Assembly (NCBI RefSeq): GCF_901933205.1
Contig: NC_044572.1
Location: forward strand, 79,171,465 to 79,235,464
Length of the DNA stretch: 64,000 bases
Direction of reading: 5' to 3'
Origin: Camarhynchus parvulus
Taxonomy: Eukaryota > Chordata > Aves > Passeriformes > Thraupidae
The stretch's first letter is position 1. The number at the start of each line of letters is the position of its first letter. Of the stretch, positions 13,101-25,500 are shown piece by piece. The notes beneath the pieces were generated by a model, which searched no databases, was not told where the DNA came from, and was given only the letters and a program-made list of their open reading frames with translations. A program made the translations under genes and the position numbers.

Positions 13101-14041
13101 TTTATACTTCTCAAGTAATTCTGACCCCAATTTCTTGGCTAGAGCTAGGCCTTTTTAACTGGCTAGATAGGAAGACTGGTACATGATGTCCAGCATAACT
13201 GTGGGTGTGAGAGTGATAATTCTTGTTAATCTATACATTTCTGTTGTTTAGAAAACAATTTGCCTTCCTGAGAAAAAGAGCTGAATTTAGTGTTCATTCT
13301 CTAGTTACTTCTATTGATCTTTTATTCATTTGTGACTCGGGCATAAAAGCACTGAATGGATTCTTCATTTTATTTTTATATGAGAACATAAATACACACT
13401 ACAGTTGTGTCCCATGGATTCACTGTTGACTGAAACACTAAAGTGCTGTCTTTTTTATGTGACACTCAATTTTGTAAGCTAAGCAGCAGTGTAAAGTAGT
13501 CTGAAGATCCGCTTGACTTGAAAGATAATTGCAAATACTTATGAGACTCTTAACAATTGTGATTTATTACCAAGTAGTTTATATTCAAAAGCATTAATAA
13601 TATTCTGAAGTAATGCAAACTCTTGACTGTGACAAAAGGATTCATTAAGACAGTTAGTGTTTCATGACATGATGAAATGACAGCTTTCAGTCCAGTGTAT
13701 GTAAATTGCTAAAAAATGGTGTGACACTTTGCTTTGCTGTTAAAGGTTTTCCATCTGAATATATGCCTAGTCTTCCCTGCTGCTCGATAAGAGAAGTAGA
13801 ATATTTTGGTTTCTGGGGAAAGCAATAAGGAACTACCATCTCAGTTTGCCACTTCAAACACCTTTCTTTTGCTCTACTGACATCAGTACATATGGAAAAC
13901 AAGTCAAGGTGGAAAATACAGAATGCCAAAGGGTTTGCAGAGGGTATCGAGAGTAGGCAACATAGCAGTGGTTAGACTGCTCTAAAAGTCAGCAGGGTGG
14001 AATCTAATTTAGGAATGGCTTGAGATTAATTAGATACAAAA

Positions 14042-14056
14042 TGACTAAGCAGATAA
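14042..14056 (+). promoter_or_regulatory. possible NF-E2/Maf-like plus GATA site
   Basis: TGACTAAGCA differs at one base from the reverse of the NF-E2 consensus TGCTGAGTCA. It is followed at once by AGATAA, a GATA-factor word. Homeodomain-type TAATTAG and CTAATTG words flank it within 40 bp. Single motif matches are common by chance, so this is a weak regulatory candidate. Confidence 0.15.
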
Positions 14057-14599
14057 AGGAACTAATTGAGCTGAAAATGGCTAGGGAAATGTGGAGTCCA
14101 TATGGTTCACATGCACCTCCCTGTCTTTGTACAAGCATTTAGAAAGAGACAGTTAAAAAGGATTCAGGAGAAGCCAAATGTCTTGGGAGCACCACAGCCT
14201 CATTCCAAGTTTCAGGGAAGACTTCAGTGCTTTGTCTCTGGTTGTGTTAAGCCTCTCTCCAGGTGCATGGATCTAAATCTAGTTTCCTCCACATTTATGA
14301 TTATCCCAAGAAAGTAGAATAAAATCTACAAGTGATTTTTTTGTATAAAGATCTGATTGATTCTTTTCCTGCATATAGATGCTAAGCAGCTTATTAATTA
14401 TGAGGAATATAATGTCTGACACTCTTATGAGCATGTATATTTAATTGAGGGAAGCACATTTCATGTGATGGCTACAAAAGTGGGAAATTCCTTCACACAC
14501 ACCAGTCATTGGTATTAAAACATTACCTATGTTTACTTTTAGCTTTAACATCTCTTTCTTTTAAATTGTGCAGTATTTTTCTCCAAGGTCATGAAATGG

Positions 14600-14870
14600 T
14601 TCTACACCAAAACAGGAGCATGACGAGAAGGTTTCATGGGCATGGTGAGGGAAGGGTGGAGAGCACCACAGGCAGCTCTAGTTCCACATACCAAGTCCCT
14701 CTCTGGGGACAATTTGGGAGCATGTAGGAAGTTAAATGGGCCTGGAAATATTCTCCCCAGTGAGTTGATCAGGAAGGGGGCAGGCCTCAGTTGCATTACC
14801 TCTGAGCTGGCCCTGAGCTCCAGCAGCCAAGGCCACAGGAGGGAGGATGAATCCAGGGCCTTTACTCTTA
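14600..14870. other. GC-richer block of unknown identity
   Basis: This stretch of about 270 bp is clearly richer in G and C than its AT-rich flanks. It has overlapping open frames of 64-79 codons on both strands. No known domain, splice-site pair or CR1/LTR motif was recognised. It could be an unidentified old repeat or a conserved non-coding element. Confidence 0.35.
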
Positions 14871-16829
14871 CTTAATAGCTTCTCTTTGTTTGCTAGTCTT
14901 TACAATGAATTTTTGACCTTCTGTCTAGAAATTGTATATGCTAATGAAAGTCTTTCATTTCCTTGAAATGTTTTCAAATATTATTTTTATAATCCTTACT
15001 GTTGACCTTGCTTCTGTTACACTAATAAATCAGAAATAAAAGAAAGTCTGGGATGGTTGATATATTTTTACAGTCCCTAGAACATTTAAATCATGAGTTT
15101 GCATAAAAGAATGATATTGACAGGCAGAACATGGAGAAAGCTAGAATTCCAGTTGTATTGTAAAAATCCTCTTCTATCTTTCAGAGGTATTTTTTCCTTT
15201 AACAGATTGGGTTTTTTACATAATATCATTTCTCTTAGCAAGGTGTATTTCTGTCCTCTGTCAAAGCAGCTACAAAATCATTAGAATATGAGGAATTAGG
15301 TTCTCCTGCCTCACAATTAGTATTACTGACTGAATTGAAAGAATTTTAACAATTATGAAGCTCAGTAACAAGGACAGGGATGCAATAAACTAAAATTTGT
15401 GGTTATAGTAATAGCAATTTCATTATAAAATTAAGCTGGACTAATTACTGTGACTTTGGTGGTTCTGGTGCACAGAGGTTTTTTCTTCTTTAGGTTGGGA
15501 TGATTTTGGCATAGGCCACTGCGGTATTCTAAATAGGATAATTCACTAAATGCAAATGAATTTTGCTTTTCATCATTTAATTAGGTTTTCACTTTTAAGT
15601 GTAATACTCAAAAGATCTGGTAAACAACAGACACAAAATTACAGATACAGTGATGAAGGTGTCATCTTTTTTCAAGTCAGAATTGGGTTTTTATGATTTT
15701 CTACTTGGAAACCTGTTAAACAAAACTATAGAAAACTATAAAAAAAAATGATGGGAGAATTCTTGCAGTTAGTCTAGAGCTATAATTATACTGTAATACT
15801 AATATTCTTCCTTATCTATGACGAAGATGTTGAGGCAGCCATCAGTGTAAAATAACCTGTTTCATATAAGTAATTACCTGTTGAATACTTAAGTATTTGT
15901 ACATTGCACTTCTATCGAAACATTCTGTTAAATTGTTCTTTGGCTTTGTCAGGAAAATTGGGCTATAAAATTTTTTCCTGCCTGTTTTATGCAAACAGAC
16001 AAAAAGTGGTTTTTTCTTTGAATCTATTACCCTCTATTACCCTGGACTGATAAACTTTCTTTATGGCAAATACAGGCCTCTTTCCTGAAATTCCAGGCAA
16101 GATTTTAAACTTAGTTCCTGGCTTCTCTTTTAGCTGCTTCTTCCATTGTTGAAAAACATTTGAATGGATTTAATCTTAGGTTTGTAGCACTGATTTGATT
16201 TCTTTTTCACTTTTTTGGACATGGTGTGTCCACCCCCTTTGCAGAAAAGCTGGCTATCTGCTAAAACTTTTCTCCATCCCTATCTATATGTTGCAAAGAG
16301 ACTGATTACTTACAAAGAAAGCCCCTGTCACAAGTGTCCTTGAAGACAGCTTAGCCAAAAGAGGAACAGAAGGTGTAAAAGGGGATACAAATGTGTAGCT
16401 GTATAATTAAGAAGTCATATAGGAGATTAGAAACTGATTGGAAAAGGCAAGAGATAACACAGAAAAGTACAGTTTAGGTAAAACATATTGCCTAGCTGTT
16501 TCTCTTCTTATATATATCCAAGAAACAATGACACAGAGAAAATACTATGTCCCCTCTGAGCTGTTAACATTAGCCTGTATTACCAATGAAGAGGTAATAA
16601 CGTTCCTCTAACACCTGGGGTGAATTAAGTTTCAGTGTGTGATAGCACCTATTTGTATGCATGAGTATAGATACACTCATGCAGATTCATATATTAGGGT
16701 GTGTATTAGTAAAGCATAACATAAGCTATACTGCTAGCATAGTATTTCTGTATTATTGTGTGAATATACACACAGACATGCACACATGCAAAATACATAT
16801 CCTAACACAAATATATTACATGGGATATG

Positions 16830-16849
16830 TCTTTACATATATGTAAAGA
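16830..16849. repeat. 20-bp perfect palindrome
   Basis: TCTTTACATATATGTAAAGA reads the same on both strands with no spacer. It sits in a run of alternating purine-pyrimidine words (TATACACACAGACATGCACACATGC) from about 16760, so it may simply reflect local composition. Confidence 0.8.
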
Positions 16850-19013
16850 AATAGGCACATTTTTGCCTTTGAAAGTATAGCTCAAATGAGTTAATTTGAA
16901 AGTTAGTTCGAATTTCCAGGTATCAGAGTGGCTAAGGACATCACCTGTCCAAAAATCTAATCTAATTAAAATTTTGTGCATGATCTACACCAGCAGCTTG
17001 TTGCTGAAACAGAAGTGACTAAATCTTAATGTAGAAGGGGAAGAGAGAAAAGAACATCCTTCAACAAGTCATTTTCTCCAAGTGCTAGACAGTCCTTGCA
17101 GTACCAATTTAGAGATTTCTATTTGTTTTAACTGATTTCTCAGTCTGAAGATTAAAATTTCTACTGCTCACTATTTGGAATTTAGGAATTATAGATCTAT
17201 CCAGGAGACTATAAAAACAAGATACCTGCTATTTAAAGTAGAAGTGAAATAATTCTTTCATATATTTAATTTTCAAGATTGGGATTTAAACTTACTCATC
17301 CTTCTGTAGTCAGCTAAATTTTCTAGAACAGTTTTTAGTCAAATGATTCCCGACAAACATTTAAAAATTAATTTGTCTTGAATAAGCAATGGACTTCAGA
17401 TAAAGGAGATTCTTCAAGGGAAAGTATTCTACAAGCTCCCCTGCCGTACCTTGTACATACAAATGCACATAGAAGTGTAAATATAGACATTTCTGAATTG
17501 AAAATTACCCCTCCCTCAAAAAATGCTGAAAAGTAGAACTTTCACATTTCTCAAAGTCTCTCATTTCTGCTAGTCCTTAACATACTAAGCACTTTTTCTC
17601 CAGCCTGCTAGCAACTACCCTGTCTCCTTGAGCTCCTTGAATTGCTTCTCAGAAATCAGGAATAAAGGCGAGAAAACCCCGCAGAGGAATACAAAGGGAT
17701 CTGTGCAGGACAGGCTATAGGACTTGAAAAAAAGAAAAAGTGGAATTTCACGCTGCTCCCTGCAGTCAGGCAGTGATAGCACATGGAAGTGGTCAGAAAA
17801 AATGAATGTGAGATTGGGGAATGGAATGGGCAGGGTATTGGTTGAATTTTGAGAAAAATAAGAGCTGAGTGAAATTCAAAGTGCTCAATAACTATGCACT
17901 TGTGGAGAAAGAGGTAATGGAAAACCCTTCTCCTGGGAAGAAATTTTTTAGCAAACTATGGAGGTTGTATTGGCTGGAGGGAAGACTTGAGAGAACCAAT
18001 GAATTGCTAAGTGTTCCCCATTCCCTGCATGACAGGCTGAAAGACTCAGACAAAACCTTGACTGCAAAAATGCTGACAAAATAACAAAGGAGTCTTTGCC
18101 ACTTAATACATATATAGGTAATCAAACCTGATTTTCACATAAAGTTGTTTCTTCCATTCAGTTTGAAGCTGTCCATGTCTTTAGTTGGATACTGAGGGAT
18201 TGTATAAGTGTGTGTGCAATATTATACATATATGTGGACCTGAAGGACACAGGAAAGTAATTTAGATAATACATTTGAGGCTTTCAGAGACATGAACATC
18301 TTCCCTGTTTCTCAGCAACTGTGTATGGCAGAGGTGGGACACTCTCCCTTTTGAGTTTATAAATTATGTGAGTTTTAACTATCTGTAAAATGAGAATTTC
18401 TGGCACAGAAACTGTTACATTTTGGAGGAACAACACCCTTGGGAGCCATTATAATGAAATCTGGAATGTCATAGAATAACCAAACATCATGATGGAACAT
18501 GATGCAGGGGCTCCTTTTCAGAAGAAAATGCTTTCAGCTGAATTTCCATCACCACTTCCTTACACATCCTGCATGCTCTCTTCGGTCTCTGGTTCAATCC
18601 ACATTCTCCAGTACAGCTCAGGTTGGGGGGGGCTTGAAGCTGGTGTGATTACAGCAGGGTGGTTAAGCCAACTGAAGCAAATGAAGATTTACGCAATTTG
18701 TCTTGTTTAAATAAAACTTAATTTCACGAAAGAAGCAGATAACCAGGATTTACAGGGAAAGTTGGGAAGGTAGAGAAGGAAGATGAATAAGAATAGATTT
18801 ACTTGTAACTGTCAAGCTTTGAAGACCTCATTTGCAAGTCATCTGCTTGTTCTGTACTTCAAATGCAAAGAAAGGATTTACAAATCTACTCATTTTAATT
18901 TTGGATTTATTGCGATGATTTGTAAATTAATCATAGGAATTACATACAGCAAGTAGGATTTATAAGCCTAGGGGAGGATTATGAGGTGTGATGTAGGATT
19001 AGTAAATCTATTG

Positions 19014-19027
19014 TATATATATATATA
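19014..19027. repeat. (TA)n tract
   Basis: Seven TA units lie within a region (18860-19065) where imperfect copies of the word GGATTTAYAAATCT recur in both orientations. Confidence 0.8.
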
Positions 19028-19244
19028 AATATATTTCCAGATATCTAAATCTATTACATACAATAGTTACATTATATTTTTAAAATTAATGATGTGCAAA
19101 TCAAAACTGAGTAAAATACTTTTTTTATTAACCTAGTGGCAACATAAGACAAGTTGGTACAAAATGTAAAAAAAGTCTCATAAACACATACACTTTGTGA
19201 ACAAAGTCAGTACAGAGTACATATTACCAATGTAAATGTATGTT

Positions 19245-19263
19245 AAGAAGAAGAAGAAGAAGA
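19245..19263. repeat. (AAG)n microsatellite
   Basis: Six AAG triplets run head to tail, followed by a GA-rich stretch. No coding frame uses them. Confidence 0.9.
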
Positions 19264-20202
19264 GAGGGATATACTGAAATAGTGATTTTTCCTAACTATA
19301 TTTAATTTGTAGAAACCTGTCCAGTTGGAGCAAAGTAGCAGTCTAAAACAGTCCTTTTAGTGATCATATATACGATGGTGAGGGGAAGTCAAGAGACTGG
19401 AACTGAATAGAACCAGGGAAGAGTGCTTGCATCACGTCGGTTAAGTCAATTAGAACACACAAATCCAGTGACAGTGTAGTGATTAGAAACGACAGGGAAG
19501 TTACACTACAAGTCGGAAAAAAACAACTTGCCCTCCAGAATAACTCTGGGATCTCTTCCCTTTTCATTCTTTCTCCTTAAGTCCTAGGTGAAGGGAAGAC
19601 TGGCTTGCTGAGCCATTGGCAGAAGCCTTTTAAGTCTAACAGACTGATTCCATCTTTCAGATGGGCAAAATAACCTGTAAAGATAGCATGAGTAATTTTA
19701 GATTTTTAGTAGTACAGCTTTCCAGAACAAAAGCTTTAAATAACAACAAAAAATTAAAGCCTTCTGGTAACCTGCAAACATTCAGTAGAAGGCACCACAA
19801 AGTAGCAGACTTAAAATGCAAGGGAAAAACAACTGGCAGTGTTATCAGAACAATCTGAGGATTTTGACTCACACTGTGAACATGTTTGAAATTTTTCTTG
19901 GCTGGCACTCAGATTGCATTTGCCAACTTGTAGCAAGTTGCTCAGATTTGCTCTGTGTTTGTAAACACCCTGCAGAATTCATTCTTATCTCATCAAAAAA
20001 GCTATTTTTATTCTGTTTCTAGATAACCACAGTATATGAGAAGTCAAAGCAAAACTAAAACAAAGATATTCTAAGGAAGAAGGCAAATGAGAAAGAGACC
20101 TTCATTATGTAGAAAGCTTATTGGTAGAAAAGTCATAATTCTCTAATTACTAAAAGGCAGCGATTGTCTGCTTGGGCTTCTACAGGCAAGTAAGTTTCAT
20201 CA

Positions 20203-20222
20203 AATTTTTAGCGCTAAAAATT
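20203..20222. repeat. 20-bp perfect palindrome centred on GCGC
   Basis: The arms AATTTTTAGC and GCTAAAAATT are exact reverse complements with no spacer. It has a GCGC core in very AT-rich surroundings. It could form a short cruciform or bind a symmetric dimer, but no factor is assigned. Confidence 0.8.
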
Positions 20223-21085
20223 CTAGTCAGGTGTTCATCTTCATCCATATTCCATTAATAATTCAACAAAACCATCTCAGGAACAATGAATAAGTTTCTT
20301 TTTTATTAATGATGACTTTTACACAAGTTCTAATTTTTCTTAATTACTTAATCACTTCTGCAAATGCATTCAATGGTCACAGAGTAAACAGATTGAGAGC
20401 TTCTCCTTTAAATAACTGACAAAGTTTAATATTCAAGGAAAGTTAGAGCTTGATTTTGACGTTCCAAAATGAACTTTCAAAGTATAAGTTAAGGAAAAAA
20501 TGCTATTCCTTACTAAGGAAAAAGTTCTGACTCCAGATAATTGAAACCCAAGACTGACAATGTCACTTTATTCCTTCTTTCAAACACAAATGCATGAGAA
20601 ACAAGCGAAGCAAAAAGAATGAACCAGCAAAAATTGCTTGAAGCTGAAAGCCAAGTCAGGATAGCATTTAAGCATAAACACAGACCAAAATTTAGAGTTG
20701 TGATAACTGACAGGTATTTACTTTCCCTCATTTTACCTCAAAGCTCTTTCTGCATTGGAGTTGTATTTAAGAAATATCATGTTATCACCTCCCAGTCATC
20801 TGCAATGTTAAATCCTGCTTCATACTGCCTTTAAAAAAATAAAAAAACAAACCAGCCTGTGGCCTAAACATTTTCTTGAAGCACCAAGTACCTCCAATTG
20901 TTTTCATCATGTGCATAAGCAGGAACTGCAAAGTACAGAAGGATCATCAGTTGACAACTCACCACTGGTACCAAGGTACCTCCCTATTTCTCCTGTTGTC
21001 CCCTTCTCATCTTTCTGGGCATGCTACTCTATCCTCTACAAAAGTCAGCTGAAGAGTGTTTCTTGGCTGCATCTATTTTTAATAG

Positions 21086-23330
21086 GACTGTAGAATTGTA
21101 GAGTCATGCAATTATCTAGATTGGAAGGGAGCCCCAGAGGGCATCTTATTCAACCCACTGCTCAAAGTAAGTCTCATTAGATCATGTTGCTAAGGGCTGT
21201 GTCTAGTCAAGTCTTGAACAATTCCAAGGACAGTTTCTGGACAACCTGTTCTTTCATTTTACCTCACCTTGTGGAAAGCAAAACATAATCCTTGTATCTA
21301 ATCAGAATTTTCCATGTTCCAACTTGTTCCTCCTTCATCCTGATTTGTCACTCTCTGAGAAGAGTCTAATTTTGTTTCCTCTGTATCCTCACAAGAAATT
21401 TTGGACAGCAATAAGGTCTCCCCTTAGCCTTCTCCAGACTGAACTAACAATATTGTCTCAGTCTGTCCTAGTGCATCATGTGCCCCAAGACCCTAACAAT
21501 CTTGGTGGGCTCCACTGGATTTGCTTTATGATGTCAGTATCTTTCTGGTACTGGTGAACCCAAAACTGGACACAGAACACCAAATCTAATTTGATAAGTG
21601 CTGAATAAGTTGGAAGGATCACTTCCTTAAAACTTCTGTCTACACTGCTGCTAATAAGTCCAGGATGCAGCTGGTCTTTTCGCTGCAAGGGTTCACTGCT
21701 CATTCATGCTCAACTTGTTATCCAACATGGATAACAAGTTGAGTATGTCCTTTTCTTCAGACCTCCTTGCTAGTCTGTTCCCACCTTGTTCTGTTGCATA
21801 GGATTATCCCACTCTAGATACAAGACTGCATTTTCTTTCACTGAACATAATGACAATCTATCAGACCATTCCTCCAGTCTGCCCAGGTGCCCATGTCCTT
21901 TAACATACTGATCACTTCCCACATTTGGCATCATTCACAAATTCACTGAGAGTGCACTCTGTCCCATCCTTCAGACTTTAACAGAGACATTAAACAATGC
22001 TGGATCAATGCTAGTTATGGCCACTAGGTACTGACCTTCAGATGGACTAGGCAATGATCACGACTCTTTGAGACTTGCAGTCCAGCTGATTTTCCGTCAC
22101 CTTGAGAACCAGGCCATGTTTTACTGATGTGGTGACAAGGAAACTATGGGCGATGGTGTCAGAAGCTTTGTTAAATAAAGTCAAAGTATAAAGCATTCAC
22201 TACCATCCTTTTGGGAGTCACACTAGGCATCTTATCATAAAAGACATGAGATTGTTCAAGCATGGATTGCCCTTTGTAAATCTCAGCTTGCTGTTGCTAG
22301 TCACTCTCTTGTCCTTCACATATTTGGGAGTGGCTTTTAAGAAGACTTGCTCCAAAATCTTTCACGAGACTGATGTGAGGCTGATCAGCTTGCTAACTGA
22401 ATCTCCCTTCTGGCCCATCTTTAAGATGGGTATGATACTTGCCTTTTTCCAGTCATTAAGAACTTTTCCCAGCTCTCATGACCATTACGAAATGACAGAG
22501 AGCACCCCTAAAATGCCATCAGCCATCTCCATCAGCACTGGAGGAGGCATTCCATCTGGTTCCAAGGGCTGTTCAATTTCTACCTGGCTTAAGTGATTCC
22601 AGACTCTCCCTCTACTGTGAGTAGAGCTTCACTTTTATAGACTCTGATAGAGGGCTCAGGGACCTGGGATCCTGAGTAAATATGATAAATATTTCACTAG
22701 TAAATATTATCAGTGAAAGCTGAGGCAAAGGAAATGTATTCTACATCCCTAGTCATTAAGTCCCTGCTCCACTGAACAGCAGACCCATTTCCTAGCCTTT
22801 CTTCAAACTGTCAATGTATTTACAAAATCCTTTCTTGTTTTCTGTTACCTCCATCACTGTATTGAACTCCAGCTAACCTTTAGCTTTCTTAGCTAAATTG
22901 CTACACACAAAGGCAACACCTTTTTATTCCTTTTGAGCAGACTGTTTCCACCTTCTGTGTAATTTTTTTTTAATCAGACAGAATTTTCATGTTCATCCAC
23001 ACTGGCCTACTGCTGCGATTGCTCAACTCTCTGTGTGTTGGAATGGATCATTCTTTCCCTTTAAGTAAGCTGTCACTGAAGCCTCCCCAGAGGAGTCTGT
23101 GCAGTTTTCTTGGGCTCTTTGAACTCCAGGCAAGATTCCTGGGGAATCTTGCCAAGCAGGTCCACAAAGAGCTGAACATCTGCTCTCTTGAGTCCAAGGC
23201 TAAAATTTAAATATATGTGTTGCTTACTTCTCTCAGGATTTTAAACTTCACAGTCTCACAGTCACTGCAGCCAGGGTTGTCCTTAATATCTTAAACCAGT
23301 TTTTACTTCCTTGGGAATAAATAACTGGCC
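21086..23330 (-). mobile_element. old, long CR1 retrotransposon (ORF2 and 3' end)
   Basis: Minus-strand CR1 whose 3' end lies at about 21086 (worn 'tagaattgtagagtcatgcaattatc' start). Moving right on the plus strand, the complement of the CR1 3' region and reverse-transcriptase frame can be followed in order. The landmarks are a 'tctccccttagccttctccag' segment near 21418, 'ttcacaaattcactgagagtgcac' near 21938, 'gtgtcagaagctttgttaaa' near 22157, 'tggcccatctttaagatggg' near 22411, and the region before the RT domain near 23060-23280. The reading frame is destroyed throughout. The 3' end differs from the other CR1 copies here and looks like one of the older subfamilies. A foldback mutation lies at 21709-21743. 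Confidence 0.85.
21709..21743. repeat. perfect 16-bp inverted repeat with 3-base loop
   Basis: CTCAACTTGTTATCCA (21709-21724), loop ACA, then its exact reverse complement (21728-21743). It lies inside the old CR1 at a point where related copies read on without a hairpin, so the right arm appears to have been copied from the left arm. Confidence 0.9.
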
Positions 23331-23515
23331 CAAGAAAACATTTGAATTGATTCACTGATTACTTACATTTAACAAGTCTTCTGTACATTTTAGAACTCTT
23401 GTAGCTCTTTTGTACATCACTTTATTGCTCTTCCAGAAAACATATTAGCAGTTTAACACATGAGCACTGTGACCCACGATTCTGAGGCTTTCTCCACCTC
23501 CTTTAAAAAGTCTTC

Positions 23516-23755
23516 TTAAGTTTCAGGTCTGCAGGTGAAGCAGGAACCAGAACTCATAAACTTCCAGCTTTCTCCATCTTGAGAGTGAACCTCCACTGCT
23601 TGTTTGATCATGAACTCAGATTGTTTCTCCTTTGCTGCTTTGTATGGCTCATGCTGTTGTCTCTGCCAATTTTCTGTGAAGACTCGCTCAACCACCTTTT
23701 TATTTTCCTTTTTATTTATACACAACCTGTACACCTCTTCCTTCAGCTCCTCCAC
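23516..23755 (-). pseudogene. CR1 ORF1-like remnant
   Basis: A 79-codon open stretch on the minus strand starts M-E-E-L-K-E-E-V-Y-R-L, a coiled-coil-like segment, and ends in G-E-S-W-K-F-M-S-S-G. CR1 ORF1 proteins (nucleic-acid-binding chaperones of the retrotransposon) have a similar E-E-L-x-E-E-V-x-R-L helix followed by a W-K-x-V-x-S-G motif. Strand and order fit the CR1 at 21086-23330. However, the distance is too short for a full ORF2, so the endonuclease part would have to be deleted. The frame is a fragment without an intact start context. Related sequence may continue to about 24140. An unrelated small frame cannot be excluded. Confidence 0.4.
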
Positions 23756-25500
23756 TGAGTGACTCAGTGCCTCAAGCTAAGCGCATCTCACACTTGGGAG
23801 GTCTCTGGGACCAGGCATTCCCCAGAGCTCTGCAGCGGAACATGGATATAATTTCCTTGGAGCTCTGTCAGGAAAAAGGTCTCCAAAGCATCAATGGCAA
23901 TTGTACCAGTCAATACCAAAGAATGTTCCCTCAGCATGCTGAAACCATTATCAGATAGTTTTCAAACAGCCTCACGAGCCTTGAGTGGTTTTAATGTGCC
24001 CTTCTGTGCCCCTGCTGTGCCATGATATCTGCTATCCTTCTGGTGTGCTCAAAAATCTGGAAAAATAGCAATTGTTTCCTCCTCTCTGCTGCTCGGTATT
24101 CTGCTTTGCCTTTGCTCCTCAGATAGCTGAACCTGGCAGCAGAAAGAAAACATATGCCAAGAGCTTGAGTTAGAAAAAGAGGATTTTAACACAAAAGGGA
24201 AATTAGAAAGGTGGTAAGTAATAATCCATTGCTACTACTCAGTAACTGCAGATATAAATAAGATTTTTAACCTTGTACCCAAAAAATATACCATATGTAC
24301 TGCACTACCCATTATAGATAATGTCACTATTTTAGCAGTTCCTATTTTGATGTAAAATTCCTTATGAACTTCCGTAGAACTGACTAATTTTCTTAGCCGT
24401 GTCATTGCTATGCTTAACTTTACATCTGTCAGCACAGCACCAGAAAACAGACTAAGGAAACAAGGTTCCAGACCTTAATTACTCACAATTGTATTTGTAT
24501 TGATTTATTGAACACCTTGTTCATGAGCTCTCATTGCAAGGATTACACACTGTGATCTTTTTACCTTTTCCTGCCACTTGCAAATCAAACACACATTTGA
24601 AAGTCAAGAAAGCATGTTTACATTACTGCTGTAATTGACAAAACACACCCATTATCCTCTCAATGGATAAATTAAACCTATGATAGACCTTGGAAACAAA
24701 GCATGAAAGGGAAATAACAGTTATTTCAAGCAACATGGAACATGAAATGTAGGAATGAAAGCCTGAAAGCAAATGACATGAAATACGATGTATGAACATG
24801 TGTCAAACTTATGCAGCTTTGTGCTTGCATAAGTTATTTTACTTTTTAAGTAAGTACTTCAAAGATAGTGGAATGCTTTTTGTGTGTGTATGTCTTGGTA
24901 TTTACCTCCTGACAATGACAGTTCTTTTATCTGAACTATAGGGAAAAACAGTCCTGTAGGGCATCAGTAGTAAAATCATGAACCATAACAAAAGAAGTGA
25001 AATTAAGAGGATAGAGGAAAGAGGAAATTACCTCGGACAAATATAATCATACCCATCTCTTCTTAACACGTGCTTATCAAGGTTTATTAAAAATCCCCAG
25101 TGATAGTCGCTCCGCCATTCTTATGTCTAGAGAAATCCCATTTTATCCTACAATTAAATGCCCATACTATTTGTATATTTTCTTTATGGTGAGACTGGGG
25201 AACAATTTCCTTCTTCTCTGTGGCAACAAATATTCAAAAACCATCCAGTGTGCAGAATCAGAAAAGAAATAGACTAGAATTCATTCTTAGGTCACTTTGT
25301 TGCCTTCCAAACTGCAACATATAGCAGTTTATTCAGTGGTGCTTTTCTCACTCCAATTATTTTTTTAAATTCTTAGGGGAGAAATCTTACCTGGTTGGTT
25401 AATTTTGTTTACTTTATATTATCTTTAGTAAAAGTATCTTTTAAGAATAGGCTGCTGCTTACTATTCATGCTTTTGTACTTCTTGTTTTTCTGACTTTAC
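23756..25500. other. possible CR1 5' debris, then unique DNA
   Basis: From 23756 to about 24140 the composition is less AT-rich and may be the 5' part of the CR1. This is not certain. From 24140 to 25500 no gene or repeat is recognised. The stretch 24470-24690 combines balanced composition, few simple repeats and homeodomain-like words (GTAATTG), the look of a conserved non-coding element. This cannot be shown without comparison. Confidence 0.4.

Larger units (their letters stand above)
10119..21085. other. long unique AT-rich stretch, no gene seen
   Basis: About 11 kb without a recognisable gene or clear mobile element. Frames are all under about 90 codons, often paired on opposite strands, and show no motifs. 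Two areas are less AT-rich: 12360-12800, where a TATTTAAA-type word lies in an LTR-like setting but no family could be assigned, and 14600-14870. Separate entries cover palindromes and microsatellites in this stretch. Confidence 0.55.

Noticed and set aside
22246..22596. 116-codon plus-strand frame
   Set aside because: It is the antisense of the reverse-transcriptase part of the minus-strand CR1, so it is not a gene.
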